The notes: generated from the sequence alone by a model not told the origin. A stretch of 64,000 nucleotides of DNA from Vallitalea longa (GCF_027923465.1 NZ_BRLB01000002.1:298443-362442), one strand, 5' to 3'. Shown: positions 1 to 9,281, counted from the stretch's first letter. A program made the numbers and translations.

Positions 1-558
1 ATAATCACCTTCACCACTTGATTTTTCAAAAGCCTTGGAATAACTTTCTCCACCTTGGAGTGGTACAGCGTTCACCTTGTCAATTAGTCCTGATACTTCG
101 TTAAATGTTTTGTTTACTTCTCTGCTGTATTTTTCTTCATTAATAAGCTTACCACTTTCTAATGATACGGATCTGAATGTTGGCATTTCATCAGTACTGA
201 ATTTTACTGCTTTACCATCTTTTAATGTCTGCCCTCTCTGCTCATATTTCTTTTCTTGTTCTGCCCTTGCTTCATCTGATTTTGTATATGTAGCTATTGG
301 ATTGAATTTACCATCTGGGATAGCATCTCTTTTTTCTTCTATGTTTTCTTGTTCTCTTTTTTCTGATTCTTCATTAGCTTTTTCTTCAGCTATTGCATTT
401 AATTGTGACCTGTATTGTGAGATATTCTTTTCACACTCTTCGATCTGTTCTTCAATGCTTCTTACTTCTTCCAAGGTCTTAGCATCTTTACCTTTGGCTC
501 TTAATTCATTTCTTTTTCCCTCTGTTTTCTTTAACATTTCTTGTAACCATTTTTCCAT
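1..558 (-). CDS. Phage major capsid protein, HK97 family (N-terminal part, runs off window)
   Basis: Open from an ATG at 558 down to the window edge, 186 codons without a stop. It starts 9 nt after an AAAGGAG ribosome site. The first ~90 residues are charged and helical (M-E-K-W-L-Q-E-M-L, many E/K/R), like the delta domain that is cleaved off HK97-type capsid proteins. It follows the prohead protease directly, which is the standard portal-protease-capsid order. The shell-forming fold itself lies outside the window, so the assignment rests on position and the coiled N-terminus. Confidence 0.8.
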   Translation of the reverse strand, partial: MEKWLQEMLKKTEGKRNELRAKGKDAKTLEEVRSIEEQIEECEKNISQYRSQLNAIAEEKANEESEKREQENIEEKRDAIPDGKFNPIATYTKSDEARAEQEKKYEQRGQTLKDGKAVKFSTDEMPTFRSVSLESGKLINEEKYSREVNKTFNEVSGLIDKVNAVPLQGGESYSKAFEKSSGEGDY

Positions 559-578
559 AACTGTTTTCTCTCCTTTTA

Positions 579-1232
579 TTAATAGAATTTCAGAAGTTTT
601 ATTTTTTCCAGTTCCAGACTTCTTTGTTCATTCTGCTCTCTAGAGTTCTCCAACTCCTTTACATTATCCAATGTAGATTTAGCGTTATCCAACGCTTTTT
701 TATCACGAGCATTTATATCAGTACCCTCATAAGCTGGGTAATTGACTGCACTTACTTCTCTTACTTTTGCTATTTTTGATATATATCTAGTAGGCATATC
801 ACTGTCTAAGTCGGTCCATCTTTCTTCTTCCACATAAAAAATAAAAGACATTCCATTGATGTCTCCTCTTTTTACAGCACTATATAAACTTTTTGCTTCT
901 GTGTTGTTGTCCACGTCAAGATCTGCTTTTATGTATAGACCTTTTTCATCTACATTCAACTGCATTGTGGAGTTTCCATTATTTCTTCTGCTTCTTGCCA
1001 AGGGTATCTTATGCCATTCATGATTAGCACTGAAAAGTACATCATCAAAATCAGTATCCTGGAATGCTCCTCTTTCAATGACTTCGTAGAACCAGTCACC
1101 TATGTTGGTCCTTTGATTGTATACCGCTGCATGACCATCTATATATGTTCCTTCTTCACTTGCCCTTATGTCTGGGAAGCCAAAACTTCTTATGACCTCC
1201 ATGTCTTTAGTGGGGAGTTGTTTTTTATTCAA
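579..1232 (-). CDS. HK97-type prohead protease
   Basis: 217 residues, the usual size of phage head maturation proteases, which trim capsid and scaffold domains inside the prohead. It shows the family's catalytic His in NHEWHKIPLARS (around residue 71) and catalytic Ser in GMSFIFYV (around 129). The start is a TTG with GGAGGG 8 nt upstream; it overlaps the last codons of the portal gene, suggesting coupled translation. The last ~40 residues are charged and probably disordered. It lies between portal and capsid, as expected. Confidence 0.9.
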   Translation of the reverse strand: MNKKQLPTKDMEVIRSFGFPDIRASEEGTYIDGHAAVYNQRTNIGDWFYEVIERGAFQDTDFDDVLFSANHEWHKIPLARSRRNNGNSTMQLNVDEKGLYIKADLDVDNNTEAKSLYSAVKRGDINGMSFIFYVEEERWTDLDSDMPTRYISKIAKVREVSAVNYPAYEGTDINARDKKALDNAKSTLDNVKELENSREQNEQRSLELEKIKLLKFY

Positions 1233-2439
1233 TTCTATGTCCCTCCATTCTTGCTTTATTTAATTGATATTGATTGGCTATATTTACATCAACATAATTG
1301 AGACTCATATATCGTTCATCTCCTCCTTGATATGGAGGATAACCAAATAACTCCAATAAAGCATTGTTAGTCAATGCTCCTCTGTTCCCTAATATGTCTG
1401 CAACTGCTATCTTGTTTTTTACATTAGTGAATAATAGTTTCTGAGGATAGAATACTATCTCATTCCCATGATTCAATTTTTCCTCACTGAATATAGTTTT
1501 TGAAAATGCCTGCCCCAAGCTTATTACTAATGGCTCAATAGTTTTTTCATAGAATGCCTGATATTGTTCATCGGTAAAATCTCCTGTCAATATAGGCAGT
1601 GATACTCCAAACCATTTAAGTACCTTCATTTCAAGAAATTCCATCGTGTCTTTATCTATGACTTTAGGATCAACTTTCAATGGTATGTATTCACCTTTTA
1701 CATCTAATGGAAGAATACCAGTTTTACCACTTTCGATTCTCTTTTCAAATCTCTTTGTTTCATTTATAAGTTTTTCTTCATCGACCAAAGTACCATATTT
1801 ATATACCCCTCTTATCTGCAAGGATGTCTTAATGGCTTTATCCAGACCTTGAATTACCGTATCATTTGTTTGTAGTACCTTCACCAATGCTTCATTGTCT
1901 GGCTGTCCATTCATTCCCCCACCCATTACTTCGTTGACTGAATATCTTAGTCTTAGATGTATAAGGTTGTCATAGGGCAAGGTATAGGTTTCTCCATTAG
2001 CGAATCTCATTTCTACGAACATTCTGTTTAATTCATCCTGCTTGAATGTAACTACTTTAGGGTCCAGAGGATAGAAACCTGTGTATTTTCCATCTTTATA
2101 CATAGGATATATAAATACGTTATAGTTCAGATATAATTGCCATATTATCTTTTCTAAGAAGTCTTTTGTTGTCATTAGTTCGTTGGGAGAAAATTTGAAA
2201 AGTCTGTTAAGCTCACTATTTACTCTTACCTGCATACCGTCTGAATCATTCCTTATATGTTTTGGCATGAGTTTACTACATTCTGTCGCAATGCAGTTGA
2301 TACAGTCTTGAACTATATCTGATGCATATATGTTTTCTCCAAACTGTGAAAAAACAGGTATATTACCATTTAGGAATTTAGCATATTTTGTTAGTCTACT
2401 CTTATTCTTGAATTTGGTTATTGTATTGATAAGTCCTAT
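1225..2439 (-). CDS. Phage portal protein, apparently started at ATA
   Basis: HK97-family portal, the dodecameric ring at the head vertex through which DNA is packaged. From the first ATG (2268) there are 347 residues, but the frame is open a further 57 codons upstream. That extension reads like a portal N-terminus, including SDIVQDCINCIATECSKL. The only plausible initiator is ATA at 2437-2439, 7 nt after AGGAGGTG; an in-frame TGA lies just above, and no ATG, GTG or TTG occurs between. The ribosome site overlaps the terminase stop. This gives 404 residues, close to the family norm. The start codon may be a mutated ATG. Confidence 0.85.
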   Translation of the reverse strand: MGLINTITKFKNKSRLTKYAKFLNGNIPVFSQFGENIYASDIVQDCINCIATECSKLMPKHIRNDSDGMQVRVNSELNRLFKFSPNELMTTKDFLEKIIWQLYLNYNVFIYPMYKDGKYTGFYPLDPKVVTFKQDELNRMFVEMRFANGETYTLPYDNLIHLRLRYSVNEVMGGGMNGQPDNEALVKVLQTNDTVIQGLDKAIKTSLQIRGVYKYGTLVDEEKLINETKRFEKRIESGKTGILPLDVKGEYIPLKVDPKVIDKDTMEFLEMKVLKWFGVSLPILTGDFTDEQYQAFYEKTIEPLVISLGQAFSKTIFSEEKLNHGNEIVFYPQKLLFTNVKNKIAVADILGNRGALTNNALLELFGYPPYQGGDERYMSLNYVDVNIANQYQLNKARMEGHRIE

Positions 2440-2452
2440 AGTAATTCACCTC

Positions 2453-4180
2453 CTATGTTATATTCATGTATTCGGTCCTATACCTCTTAAGCAGTACATA
2501 TAAGATTATCAATGTTACTGAACCATCTATTCTTTGTGTTACATCAGATGATTTTATTGGATATATGAGTCCTTCTTTATCAACTTTAAGACAAGTATTC
2601 AAAAAGCACCATCTATCAACTGGATTATTGTTATATATTATTAAACCATCTTTGAAGTCAGCTTCTACTGATTTCATTGGGTTCGATAATGTGTATTTGT
2701 CCATTGGTACATTCTCAACATCTATACCTAACTTTTCATCCATTTCTTTACGCCAGTATTTAGCGTTCCATTTATCACAACCAGCTTTGAATATTCTTAT
2801 TTTGTATTTCTTCCGTAGTTCTTCATGCCACTGAGTAATCTTGGAATAGTCTATGTCATTACCTTCACATTTGGTTACATATCCAGCTTCAACCCATTCT
2901 CTATACGGTGCTTCTTTAGAATTTAATTTTGATTCAGGAATGAAGTATTTTTGTATTATATATTTCTTATTGCTGTTTGGTTTCATTATAAGGACCTTGG
3001 AACTTGTTAAGTCTGTTGTTTCTGATAAGTCGGTACTACTGAAACCAAAGTAGCCTCTAAACTCTTCATAATCGAATGTTGCATCATTATTGATGTCCGA
3101 TTCTTCAAGCCATCTGGTGGCACTGGTCTGTTTGACATTGAAATCTTTTGCAAGTACGAATACCCTATCTGATTTCTTAGCTTGTGCACTTCTTATTTGT
3201 GATACTAGATACGCTCTCTTCTTACATACACCAAGGTTAGGATTTGCTTTATACCAAGTAAGTTCATCCTGGAATATTTCTTCTTCTGAATCTTGGGTAT
3301 ATAACCAGACTAGAATATCTGGGTCTTCTCTTTCACCATTTAATACTTCTCTACCGTATCTTAGTTCTTCGTCAAGGTATCCGTCATTGATGAATCCCTC
3401 TGTTGTTATATTAATGAATAATGGCTCATCTTTTGTTGACTGGGATTGTTCTATTGATTTAGCTATAATATTATCCTTCATCTCATGACTTTCATCTAAT
3501 ATGGCAAAATCAATATTTCTTCCTTCTTTGTTTCTTGTCCTGTCAGATAGTTTTTTGATACTGGACCTGGTTATTAGATTAAATATACCTTTTTGGTTTT
3601 TATGGGTTCTCTTTTCTTTTGGATCAAACATTTCTCTCATAGTGTTTATTTCATCATAGATTATACTTGCCTGGTTATCATCATTTGATGAACATATGAG
3701 ATCTGAACCACCATTGCCACACATGAATTCAGCCATGCTCAATGCTCCACATATGGCTGACTTTCCATTTTTTCGACCTATAAGAAGTATTACTTTCTTA
3801 AATCTACGTAGACCAGTTTCAGACCACCTGAATGAATATATGACTTCTATTAATGCCTTTTCCCATAGTTCCAACAAGAATGGTTTACCATAGAAAGGTG
3901 ATTTTGTATGTTTACAGAATGTTTCTATAAACTCTATTCTTAACTCTGCTATAGAATTATCATAGTAGTAATCTGGGTTATCCAAGTCATTTATTAAGTT
4001 TTCAAGACAGGTCATTAACTCTTGACCTATAATTACTATTTCACCATTTTCAATAAGGCTTTTTATATCTACAGGTGCACAGTTTATTGAGTCAAGTCCT
4101 TTTATGGCTTTGTTGTAGTATTCAAGGAGATATGAATGTTCATTGTTGATGGTATTAAGAGTTAAATTTACATCAATCAT
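2453..4180 (-). CDS. Phage terminase large subunit
   Basis: 575 residues. TerL is the ATP-driven DNA-packaging motor and head-filling nuclease. The ATPase half shows a variant Walker A, LIGRKNGKS (residues ~133-141), and Walker B with catalytic acid, DFAILDESHE (~224-233). The C-terminal half holds the RNase-H-like nuclease region beginning near FSSTDLSETTDL. It lies 4 nt after the preceding small gene, and its TAG stop forms part of the portal ribosome site. Family identity is clear from motifs, size and position. Confidence 0.93.
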   Translation of the reverse strand: MIDVNLTLNTINNEHSYLLEYYNKAIKGLDSINCAPVDIKSLIENGEIVIIGQELMTCLENLINDLDNPDYYYDNSIAELRIEFIETFCKHTKSPFYGKPFLLELWEKALIEVIYSFRWSETGLRRFKKVILLIGRKNGKSAICGALSMAEFMCGNGGSDLICSSNDDNQASIIYDEINTMREMFDPKEKRTHKNQKGIFNLITRSSIKKLSDRTRNKEGRNIDFAILDESHEMKDNIIAKSIEQSQSTKDEPLFINITTEGFINDGYLDEELRYGREVLNGEREDPDILVWLYTQDSEEEIFQDELTWYKANPNLGVCKKRAYLVSQIRSAQAKKSDRVFVLAKDFNVKQTSATRWLEESDINNDATFDYEEFRGYFGFSSTDLSETTDLTSSKVLIMKPNSNKKYIIQKYFIPESKLNSKEAPYREWVEAGYVTKCEGNDIDYSKITQWHEELRKKYKIRIFKAGCDKWNAKYWRKEMDEKLGIDVENVPMDKYTLSNPMKSVEADFKDGLIIYNNNPVDRWCFLNTCLKVDKEGLIYPIKSSDVTQRIDGSVTLIILYVLLKRYRTEYMNIT

Positions 4181-4184
4181 CTAA

Positions 4185-4529
4185 TCACTTCGCTTGCTTT
4201 TCTTTCATCCATGTTTCAAAAGCATCTTCTTCTTCAATGGCATTATGACTTAAGATACTGTTCAATGTCTTTATCACTGTTGAGTATGTATTTACATTCT
4301 TAAGATATTGTTTTGATACTTCTGTAGTCTTTTGTCTAGTCGGGTTTTCGGGATGTACTCTCACCATTCCTGTCTGTTCCATAATCTCAACTAAAGCTGT
4401 ATTTTCAGCAAATAAAAAAGCAGCATCTTTAATAAGACCCTCTGCCAGCTGTTTTTTATCCTCTTCTACATTTTGAAATATATTGGATAATTTTTCGTAT
4501 TCTTCTTTATATACTTGTGATTTTCCCAT
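4185..4529 (-). CDS. Probable P27-like phage terminase small subunit
   Basis: 114 residues from an ATG at 4529, preceded at good distance by TGGAGG. An in-frame GTG at 4547 overlaps that ribosome site and is less likely. The protein is helical and charged, with VHPENPTRQKTTEVSKQY resembling the conserved Pro-Arg-Asn-Pro and helical region of P27-type small terminases. It sits directly before terL, the usual place for a DNA-recognition small subunit. A second small-subunit candidate lies at 5760-6503, so which one partners TerL is unclear. Confidence 0.6.
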   Translation of the reverse strand: MGKSQVYKEEYEKLSNIFQNVEEDKKQLAEGLIKDAAFLFAENTALVEIMEQTGMVRVHPENPTRQKTTEVSKQYLKNVNTYSTVIKTLNSILSHNAIEEEDAFETWMKEKQAK

Positions 4530-4615
4530 TTTACTAAAAACCTCCACCGATTTTCAAATTTTTAGGTTGCTGTGAAAAATGCCTTTGCCTCTACGGTCTT
4601 TTATAATTAAGGCTT

Positions 4616-5059
4616 TTATTGATGATGGGGGGGATTAATCTTCTTATCACTTGTATCTATTACCTTTTCAAGTTCATCAAGAACTAAACCTGTAACATGT
4701 TTGAATTGACTTATAGTAACTGGTTGCTCTTTAAAGTCTGGCTTATAACTTTTTAATGCTCTTCCTATAATGTCATCACGATTAACACAACTCGCCAAGT
4801 TAATATTTAATTCTTTTATTGCCTCTAGTGCTTTACTAGTATCTATATCTATTTTGTATTTAAATTCTTTATTGTCTTCTTTATCATCCTTATTCTGTGA
4901 CAATGTTTCATATTCTTTTATAATTGAAGGTGATAACCTGACTCCCTTTGTCCTAGATATCTCTTTTAACATCTTACCGCAAACGGGACACTTTATATCA
5001 CTTAGGATATATTTTGATTTAACTATAGTGTCACAACGTAAACATTGATATTTATTCAT
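4616..5059 (-). CDS. Unknown phage protein with N-terminal zinc ribbon
   Basis: 147 residues. Four cysteines near the N-terminus (CLRC and CPVC, about 15 residues apart) form a rubredoxin-like zinc ribbon. The rest is charged and helical, with no recognised domain. A short His-rich tail (PPHHQ) ends it. It sits in the packaging operon between the HNH/kinase protein and the small-terminase-like gene, so a role in DNA packaging is possible but is inference only. Confidence 0.75.
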   Translation of the reverse strand: MNKYQCLRCDTIVKSKYILSDIKCPVCGKMLKEISRTKGVRLSPSIIKEYETLSQNKDDKEDNKEFKYKIDIDTSKALEAIKELNINLASCVNRDDIIGRALKSYKPDFKEQPVTISQFKHVTGLVLDELEKVIDTSDKKINPPHHQ

Positions 5060-5074
5060 CTTTCAATCTCCTCT

Positions 5075-5758
5075 CTATTCTTTATAACTCTTGAACCATT
5101 TATCTATGTATGATGAATATTCTTTTATGCTTCTACCATCATTGCTGCTCTTTAACCTACTTAAGCATTCCTCTTTAGTTATATTCATCAGTATTAGTTC
5201 TGCCCCTAGTTCCTTAGCCAGTCTATCTCTCTTGTATTTATCTGCGTAACCACCTATTACCCAAGCATTATCCCATTTACCATATCTGGTTTTAATATTA
5301 TCTATCAAAGTCTTTTGAATGCTTATAACATTAAATAATAACTTATCTGGTTTATTATATCTTGGTAGTAGTGTAACAGCTTCATATAGTCTATCTATGT
5401 TGATGACTATGTCATTATCTGTTTTATGTTCTAGTACATAAGTTGTTTTGCCTGAACAAGGTGGTCCATAGATTATATAGACGTTCTTTTCTTTCTTCTT
5501 ATGTCCTCCTTGAAATCTATCATGTCTTTTGTTGTGACAGCCATTACATAGAACTTTGACCTTGTCTGGATTAAGAGATACCATTACATCATTGACATTA
5601 TTAATCGTCAATAATTCCTCGTGGTGTACCTCTATTTGTTTATTCTCAGTAATTAACTTTCCACAATCTTCACATACTGGACCTCGTTGCAATATAATCA
5701 TCTTTCTGAATTTCTTCCATTCCTTTGAATCATAAAAACTTTTTAGTGTACTCCACAT
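5075..5758 (-). CDS. HNH endonuclease fused to a P-loop kinase/ATPase domain
   Basis: 227 residues, two domains. Residues ~1-85 are an HNH nuclease: zinc-binding CEDC and CNGC pairs frame the IEVHHEEL active-site motif. Residues ~92-227 carry a Walker A, GPPCSGKTT, and an AAA/kinase-like domain. HNH proteins beside terminase genes are known to help cos cleavage in several phages. The kinase half may repair or modify DNA ends; that is inference. It overlaps its neighbour by nearly nothing (one nt gap) and is part of the late operon. Confidence 0.88.
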   Translation of the reverse strand: MWSTLKSFYDSKEWKKFRKMIILQRGPVCEDCGKLITENKQIEVHHEELLTINNVNDVMVSLNPDKVKVLCNGCHNKRHDRFQGGHKKKEKNVYIIYGPPCSGKTTYVLEHKTDNDIVINIDRLYEAVTLLPRYNKPDKLLFNVISIQKTLIDNIKTRYGKWDNAWVIGGYADKYKRDRLAKELGAELILMNITKEECLSRLKSSNDGRSIKEYSSYIDKWFKSYKE

Positions 5759-5759
5759 G

Positions 5760-6503
5760 TTACCATTCCTTTAACTCTGATTCTTTTTTTCTTAATTCAA
5801 ATGCCTCTTTATCAAGCTTCAACTTCTCTTTGCTGACTTCTTTCCTATGCTGTAACTCTGGATTAGCTATCTGTACTCTAAGTCTATCCACTCTTAAGCG
5901 TTGTTCTTCTGTAGTTGTCTCCCAGTTGGCATGAATCATATCATCATATTTCTTAATCATGTTAGATAGTATTGTCATTGCTCTACTTTGAGAGTTCAAA
6001 AAGTTAGCTTGTTTATCCCAAGCGAACTGAATCTCATACTCTTCACTATCCATCTTGTCACCAATAGTTGTTTTCTTTAACTCTTTTGTAATATCTTCTT
6101 TATCGTTAACAAACATTATTTTTTGTGACCTTATGATAGCTGCCCACAAAGTAATTATCTGTGCCCATAATATTTCCGTTGGATCAGCATTAGCATCTTC
6201 CAATTCTTTTACTATGCTCTTAGTCTTTGTTGGGTAATACTTAGAATACCATCCATCTGTTCTTGCGTTCTGATTACGTGTTGGTGCTCCTCCTGAATTG
6301 CCTACTGCATTTTGATTACCCATAGGTGCTCCACCTTTTGGATTATACTTTGCATTCCATTGGTCCACCTTTTTCCAATATGTAATGTTTCTAGGATTCT
6401 CATTCAGTTTACTGGCTATTTGTTTTGTTGTTATTTTCCCATGATAATCTTTATAAATTTCAAATGCTGCTAATCTATTAGGGTTCTTTTCTTTTGCCAT
6501 CAT
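5760..6503 (-). CDS. PBSX-type phage terminase small subunit
   Basis: 247 residues. It begins with a small helix-turn-helix (KITTKQIASKLNENPRNITYWKK), followed by glycine-rich repeats of the type GGAPxGNQNA twice (residues ~57-80), the hallmark of PBSX/YqaS-like small terminases. A long charged C-terminal helix follows. Small subunits recognise the packaging site and load TerL. It is the first gene of the visible late packaging operon. Ribosome site is a G-rich AAAGGGGGGA; either of two adjacent ATGs could initiate. Confidence 0.85.
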   Translation of the reverse strand: MMAKEKNPNRLAAFEIYKDYHGKITTKQIASKLNENPRNITYWKKVDQWNAKYNPKGGAPMGNQNAVGNSGGAPTRNQNARTDGWYSKYYPTKTKSIVKELEDANADPTEILWAQIITLWAAIIRSQKIMFVNDKEDITKELKKTTIGDKMDSEEYEIQFAWDKQANFLNSQSRAMTILSNMIKKYDDMIHANWETTTEEQRLRVDRLRVQIANPELQHRKEVSKEKLKLDKEAFELRKKESELKEW

Positions 6504-6965
6504 ATCCCCCCTTTAAGTTTTACTGTCATTTTTATACTGTACTCAAAACCTCAATAGTTCTTATATATATGATTAATAAAATATGATTAGTTGAGTTGTT
6601 TTAATTGGTTTTTAATTTTTTATTTACAGTGAGTAATTAATAGCCAAATAGAAATGATAAAAATTCAATTACAAATTTCATTTCAATGGACAATATAAAA
6701 CCAATTTTATGGCATGACTATTACCAAATGCTATAAAAAAAATAGTGCACAAATCTCTCTTTTATGTAGTAATTGATAAATAAGCTTATAAATAGCTATT
6801 CAACCTTCATTATTACTGGCTTTACACCACTTTCACTAGCCAAATGCTAAATCCGCAAAAACATATATGATTACGGATTTTATTTTTCACTATATATAAT
6901 AGGAAGTAACTTTTCATTTCACTCATAAATAAGTATGTTCATCCTATTTACGGATTTATATGTTT
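6504..6965. other. 462-nt non-coding region upstream of the late operon
   Basis: Very AT-rich, with no convincing ORF. An inverted repeat AAATCCG/CGGATTT at 6849-6855 and 6874-6880 could fold in a transcript from either strand, and TACGGATTTATATG recurs at about 6951. The late-gene promoter activated by the ArpU-like regulator would be expected here; I could not identify it with confidence. Confidence 0.5.
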
Positions 6966-7612
6966 TTATAACCTACTACCAGCAATCTTGGCTGCACTTT
7001 CCTTAACTTTATCCTCTATTCCTAGATATTTTTTAGTTACCTCAACTGATTTATGTCCTAGTGCTATCCTTACATATTCAAGGTCATGGGTTGATTCATA
7101 TAACCTATTTGCATATGTTTTCCTTAAGCTATGCCCTGTTATGCTTTCAAGATTGATCTCACTATCTAGTGAAACCTTTTTTAATATATCTGAATATGAT
7201 TTCTCAGTGATATATTTACATCCTCTTCCCTTTTGACTTGGGAATGCATATTCTGATTTTTTCTTGTCTTTTATATAATCTTTAATGTAAGCCTCTAATA
7301 ATGGTACAATATCATGTTTCCTTTTATCGGGTTGTTTCCTTGTTGACTTGGGATATTTCTTGGTATGTGTTACCCAAGCTTTATATTGTTTCTTTTCTTG
7401 AACTTCGAAGTACCCTTTTTCAATAGCTTCTTTCAGATCATATATTGTAAGACTAACAATATCCTGTAACCTATATCCAGTGGCAACATCTAATACGAAT
7501 ATCAATATATTTCTCTGTGCATACTTTCCACTAATCTCTTCTAGTCTATATTTAAACCGTTTATATATTACTTCTGGTATAGGTTTGGCAGGTCTTTTTT
7601 TTTATGTTCCAT
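6966..7612 (-). pseudogene. Small tyrosine recombinase, frameshifted at an A9 tract
   Basis: The catalytic domain is intact: Arg in GYRLQD, GHSLRKTYANRL, GHKSVEVTKKYLG with the final Tyr, as in XerC/D-type recombinases. The readable frame only starts at a TTG (7505). Upstream the natural N-terminus (MEHKK...RPAKPIPEVIYKRF) begins with ATG at 7612 in another frame; the two frames meet at nine A residues (7595-7603), and one extra A would join them. Such ~190-residue catalytic-only recombinases are common next to small terminase genes in Firmicute phages. It may be a mutation, sequencing error or slippage site. Confidence 0.75.
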
Positions 7613-7727
7613 TATACATTTAGCACCTCCACTTATTTTATATCACTCTAATATCTTACATATAACAAGAGGCTACGCCTCATAAATGATTTCAAGGAAA
7701 ATAGAAAGTAGAACTTTCTTATTTAAT

Positions 7728-7759
7728 AAAAAAGCCCTGGCATTTTATTACCAAGACTT
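7728..7759 (-). terminator. Rho-independent terminator after the ArpU-like gene
   Basis: Read on the minus strand, AAGTCTTGG and CCAGGGCTT pair over 9 bp (two G-U pairs) around a 10-nt loop, followed by a short T run. It lies 150 nt downstream of the ArpU-like gene and before the recombinase gene. The pairing is much better on the minus than on the plus strand. Confidence 0.6.
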
Positions 7760-7911
7760 TTTTGAAAGGGGATCAATCCATGCTGTCCAATACATAAGAT
7801 TTTGGAGGATTTTACAATATTATAGTATCACATATTACTAGCAATGAACTGCCATTTAGTTGACATTTAGTAGACATTTAATTGACAAGGGAATGACATA
7901 AAAGTGACATG

Positions 7912-8397
7912 CTAAATCTGGAATGCATCCAGTTTAATATCAAGTCCTAATTGTATATTGCCTGTTTTCTTATCCTCTATCTGAGCAAATAGTAATGATT
8001 GCATTTTATCAATGGCATGATCTCGTATCCTCATACATTGTCTTTCGCTCATATGTATATCTTGACTTATGGCTACCCAAGATTCATCCTCAATATAATA
8101 TTTTTTAAGTATAGTACTAGAATCATTATCAAGTGTACTTAATGCTATATCAATGTTATTGATTGTGTTTTGTAGCTTCTGTACTCTTGTTTGTAATTCT
8201 TCCTTTTTTAGTACTCTAGCCTCAACGTCTGAATGAAATTTGTTAGTAGCCTTTGTTTTCTCTGAATCGTATGCAATACCTTTTATAGTATTATTCTGTT
8301 GTAACAACATGTTATATGCTCTTATCATTTTTTTGTAATAGTTATAATTATTTAGTGCTTCCTCAATTATTCCTATCTGATTTATTTTTGTTCCCAT
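7912..8397 (-). CDS. ArpU/RinA-like phage late transcription regulator
   Basis: 161 residues. The C-terminal third, LKKYYIEDESWVAISQDI then SERQCMRIRDHAIDKM, is a sigma-70 region-4-like helix-turn-helix, as in ArpU and related late regulators of Firmicute phages. The N-terminal part is a long helix. It is the last early/middle gene before the packaging operon, the place where such activators of late transcription normally sit. Target promoter not identified. Confidence 0.8.
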   Translation of the reverse strand: MGTKINQIGIIEEALNNYNYYKKMIRAYNMLLQQNNTIKGIAYDSEKTKATNKFHSDVEARVLKKEELQTRVQKLQNTINNIDIALSTLDNDSSTILKKYYIEDESWVAISQDIHMSERQCMRIRDHAIDKMQSLLFAQIEDKKTGNIQLGLDIKLDAFQI

Positions 8398-8436
8398 ACT
8401 AACTCCCCTTACTTACATGAGATATTGCACAGTATT

Positions 8437-8871
8437 CTATAGCTCAAAATTCCAGATGCTTAGTTGTCCTTTCGCTGGTATTGGATCAATCAATTGAATA
8501 TCATCCAGTATCCATCCATATCTACCTAATTCATAATTACCGAAGTGAAATTCATAGTTGCTTACTGTATATAGTTTATCTCCTTCTAGTAATGCACTGT
8601 ATTCTTGACTGTCTACCACTTTGGCACAATCTATTAAGTTGGCTTTTGCAATAACAACTCCCGTTGGTAGATTGTCAATGTTATAGCCATGCATATTCAA
8701 TACCTTCTTAGCGATCTCTTCATAACAGAAATCTTTATCAATCTTTTTACCTGCGTGAATATATATCTCACCACGATATTTAGTTTTCCATGAACGAGTT
8801 TCAATTTTCTTAGCTTTCATAGCTATTAATGTAGCCCAAGGCTGAATTATGGTTAAAGCTTTTGATTGCAT
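8437..8871 (-). CDS. ASCH-domain protein
   Basis: 144 residues. It has the ASCH (PUA-like) signature: LTIIQPWATLIAMKAKKIETRSWKT at the N-terminus and GEIYIHAGKK shortly after. ASCH domains bind RNA or modified nucleotides, and phage copies are often found near methylases; the precise role is unknown. It is the last gene of the early cluster, next to a divergent pair of plus-strand genes. Confidence 0.85.
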   Translation of the reverse strand: MQSKALTIIQPWATLIAMKAKKIETRSWKTKYRGEIYIHAGKKIDKDFCYEEIAKKVLNMHGYNIDNLPTGVVIAKANLIDCAKVVDSQEYSALLEGDKLYTVSNYEFHFGNYELGRYGWILDDIQLIDPIPAKGQLSIWNFEL

Positions 8872-8928
8872 TTTATTCCCCTACTTTCTATAACTTTGAT
8901 TTTATCATATATAACACTAAACAGTTCT

Positions 8929-8956
8929 TTGTTACATATTGTTTTTATGATATAAT
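8929..8956 (+). promoter_or_regulatory. Promoter for the plus-strand membrane gene pair
   Basis: TTGTTA at 8929-8934 and TATAAT at 8951-8956, 16 bp apart, about 37 nt before the ATG of the downstream gene. A separate promoter for a plus-strand pair inside a minus-strand operon is typical of moron genes. Confidence 0.6.
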
Positions 8957-8992
8957 ATTATCTAGTTATTAATTAAAAGGATGGTGTATTTT

Positions 8993-9271
8993 ATGAACAA
9001 TAAATATTTTAATCTAGGTTTAATTTTTGTTGGTGTTTTTTTACAAAGTGTTTGTCTTATTTGTGCTACTTTTTCAGGACATTATTTTAATGATTTTATG
9101 AGATATCAATTACTTTTTCCTAATATTATTAGTTACATATTTATGTTTGCAGGTATTATTGGTATATTTCGTAATAAAATAAATGTTAGTAAAATAAAAG
9201 AAAATATATCAAAGCTAATTAACAAAAATAATACTGACAATACAGATAGTACTCATACCAAAATAATGTAA
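8993..9271 (+). CDS. Small membrane protein, unknown
   Basis: 92 residues from ATG 8993; the earlier ATG at 8981 touches the AAAAGG ribosome site and is rejected. Two hydrophobic segments (residues ~5-25 and ~40-60) are followed by a charged, Asn-rich cytosolic tail. It is on the strand opposite its neighbours with its own promoter, and forms a pair with the next gene. No known family recognised; a lysogenic-conversion or exclusion protein is possible. Confidence 0.7.
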   Translation: MNNKYFNLGLIFVGVFLQSVCLICATFSGHYFNDFMRYQLLFPNIISYIFMFAGIIGIFRNKINVSKIKENISKLINKNNTDNTDSTHTKIM

Positions 9272-9281
9272 GGAGGTATTA

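Noticed and set aside
77..643. 188-codon plus-strand frame
   Set aside because: Ser/Phe-rich antisense shadow of the capsid gene; no ribosome site and no domain.
3090..3488. Plus-strand frames across 2.4-3.9 kb
   Set aside because: Antisense shadows of the large terminase.
6966..7612. Tyrosine recombinase as the main phage integrase
   Set aside because: It sits in the late region beside terminase, lacks the arm-binding domain and is frameshifted; the serine recombinases lie near attR.
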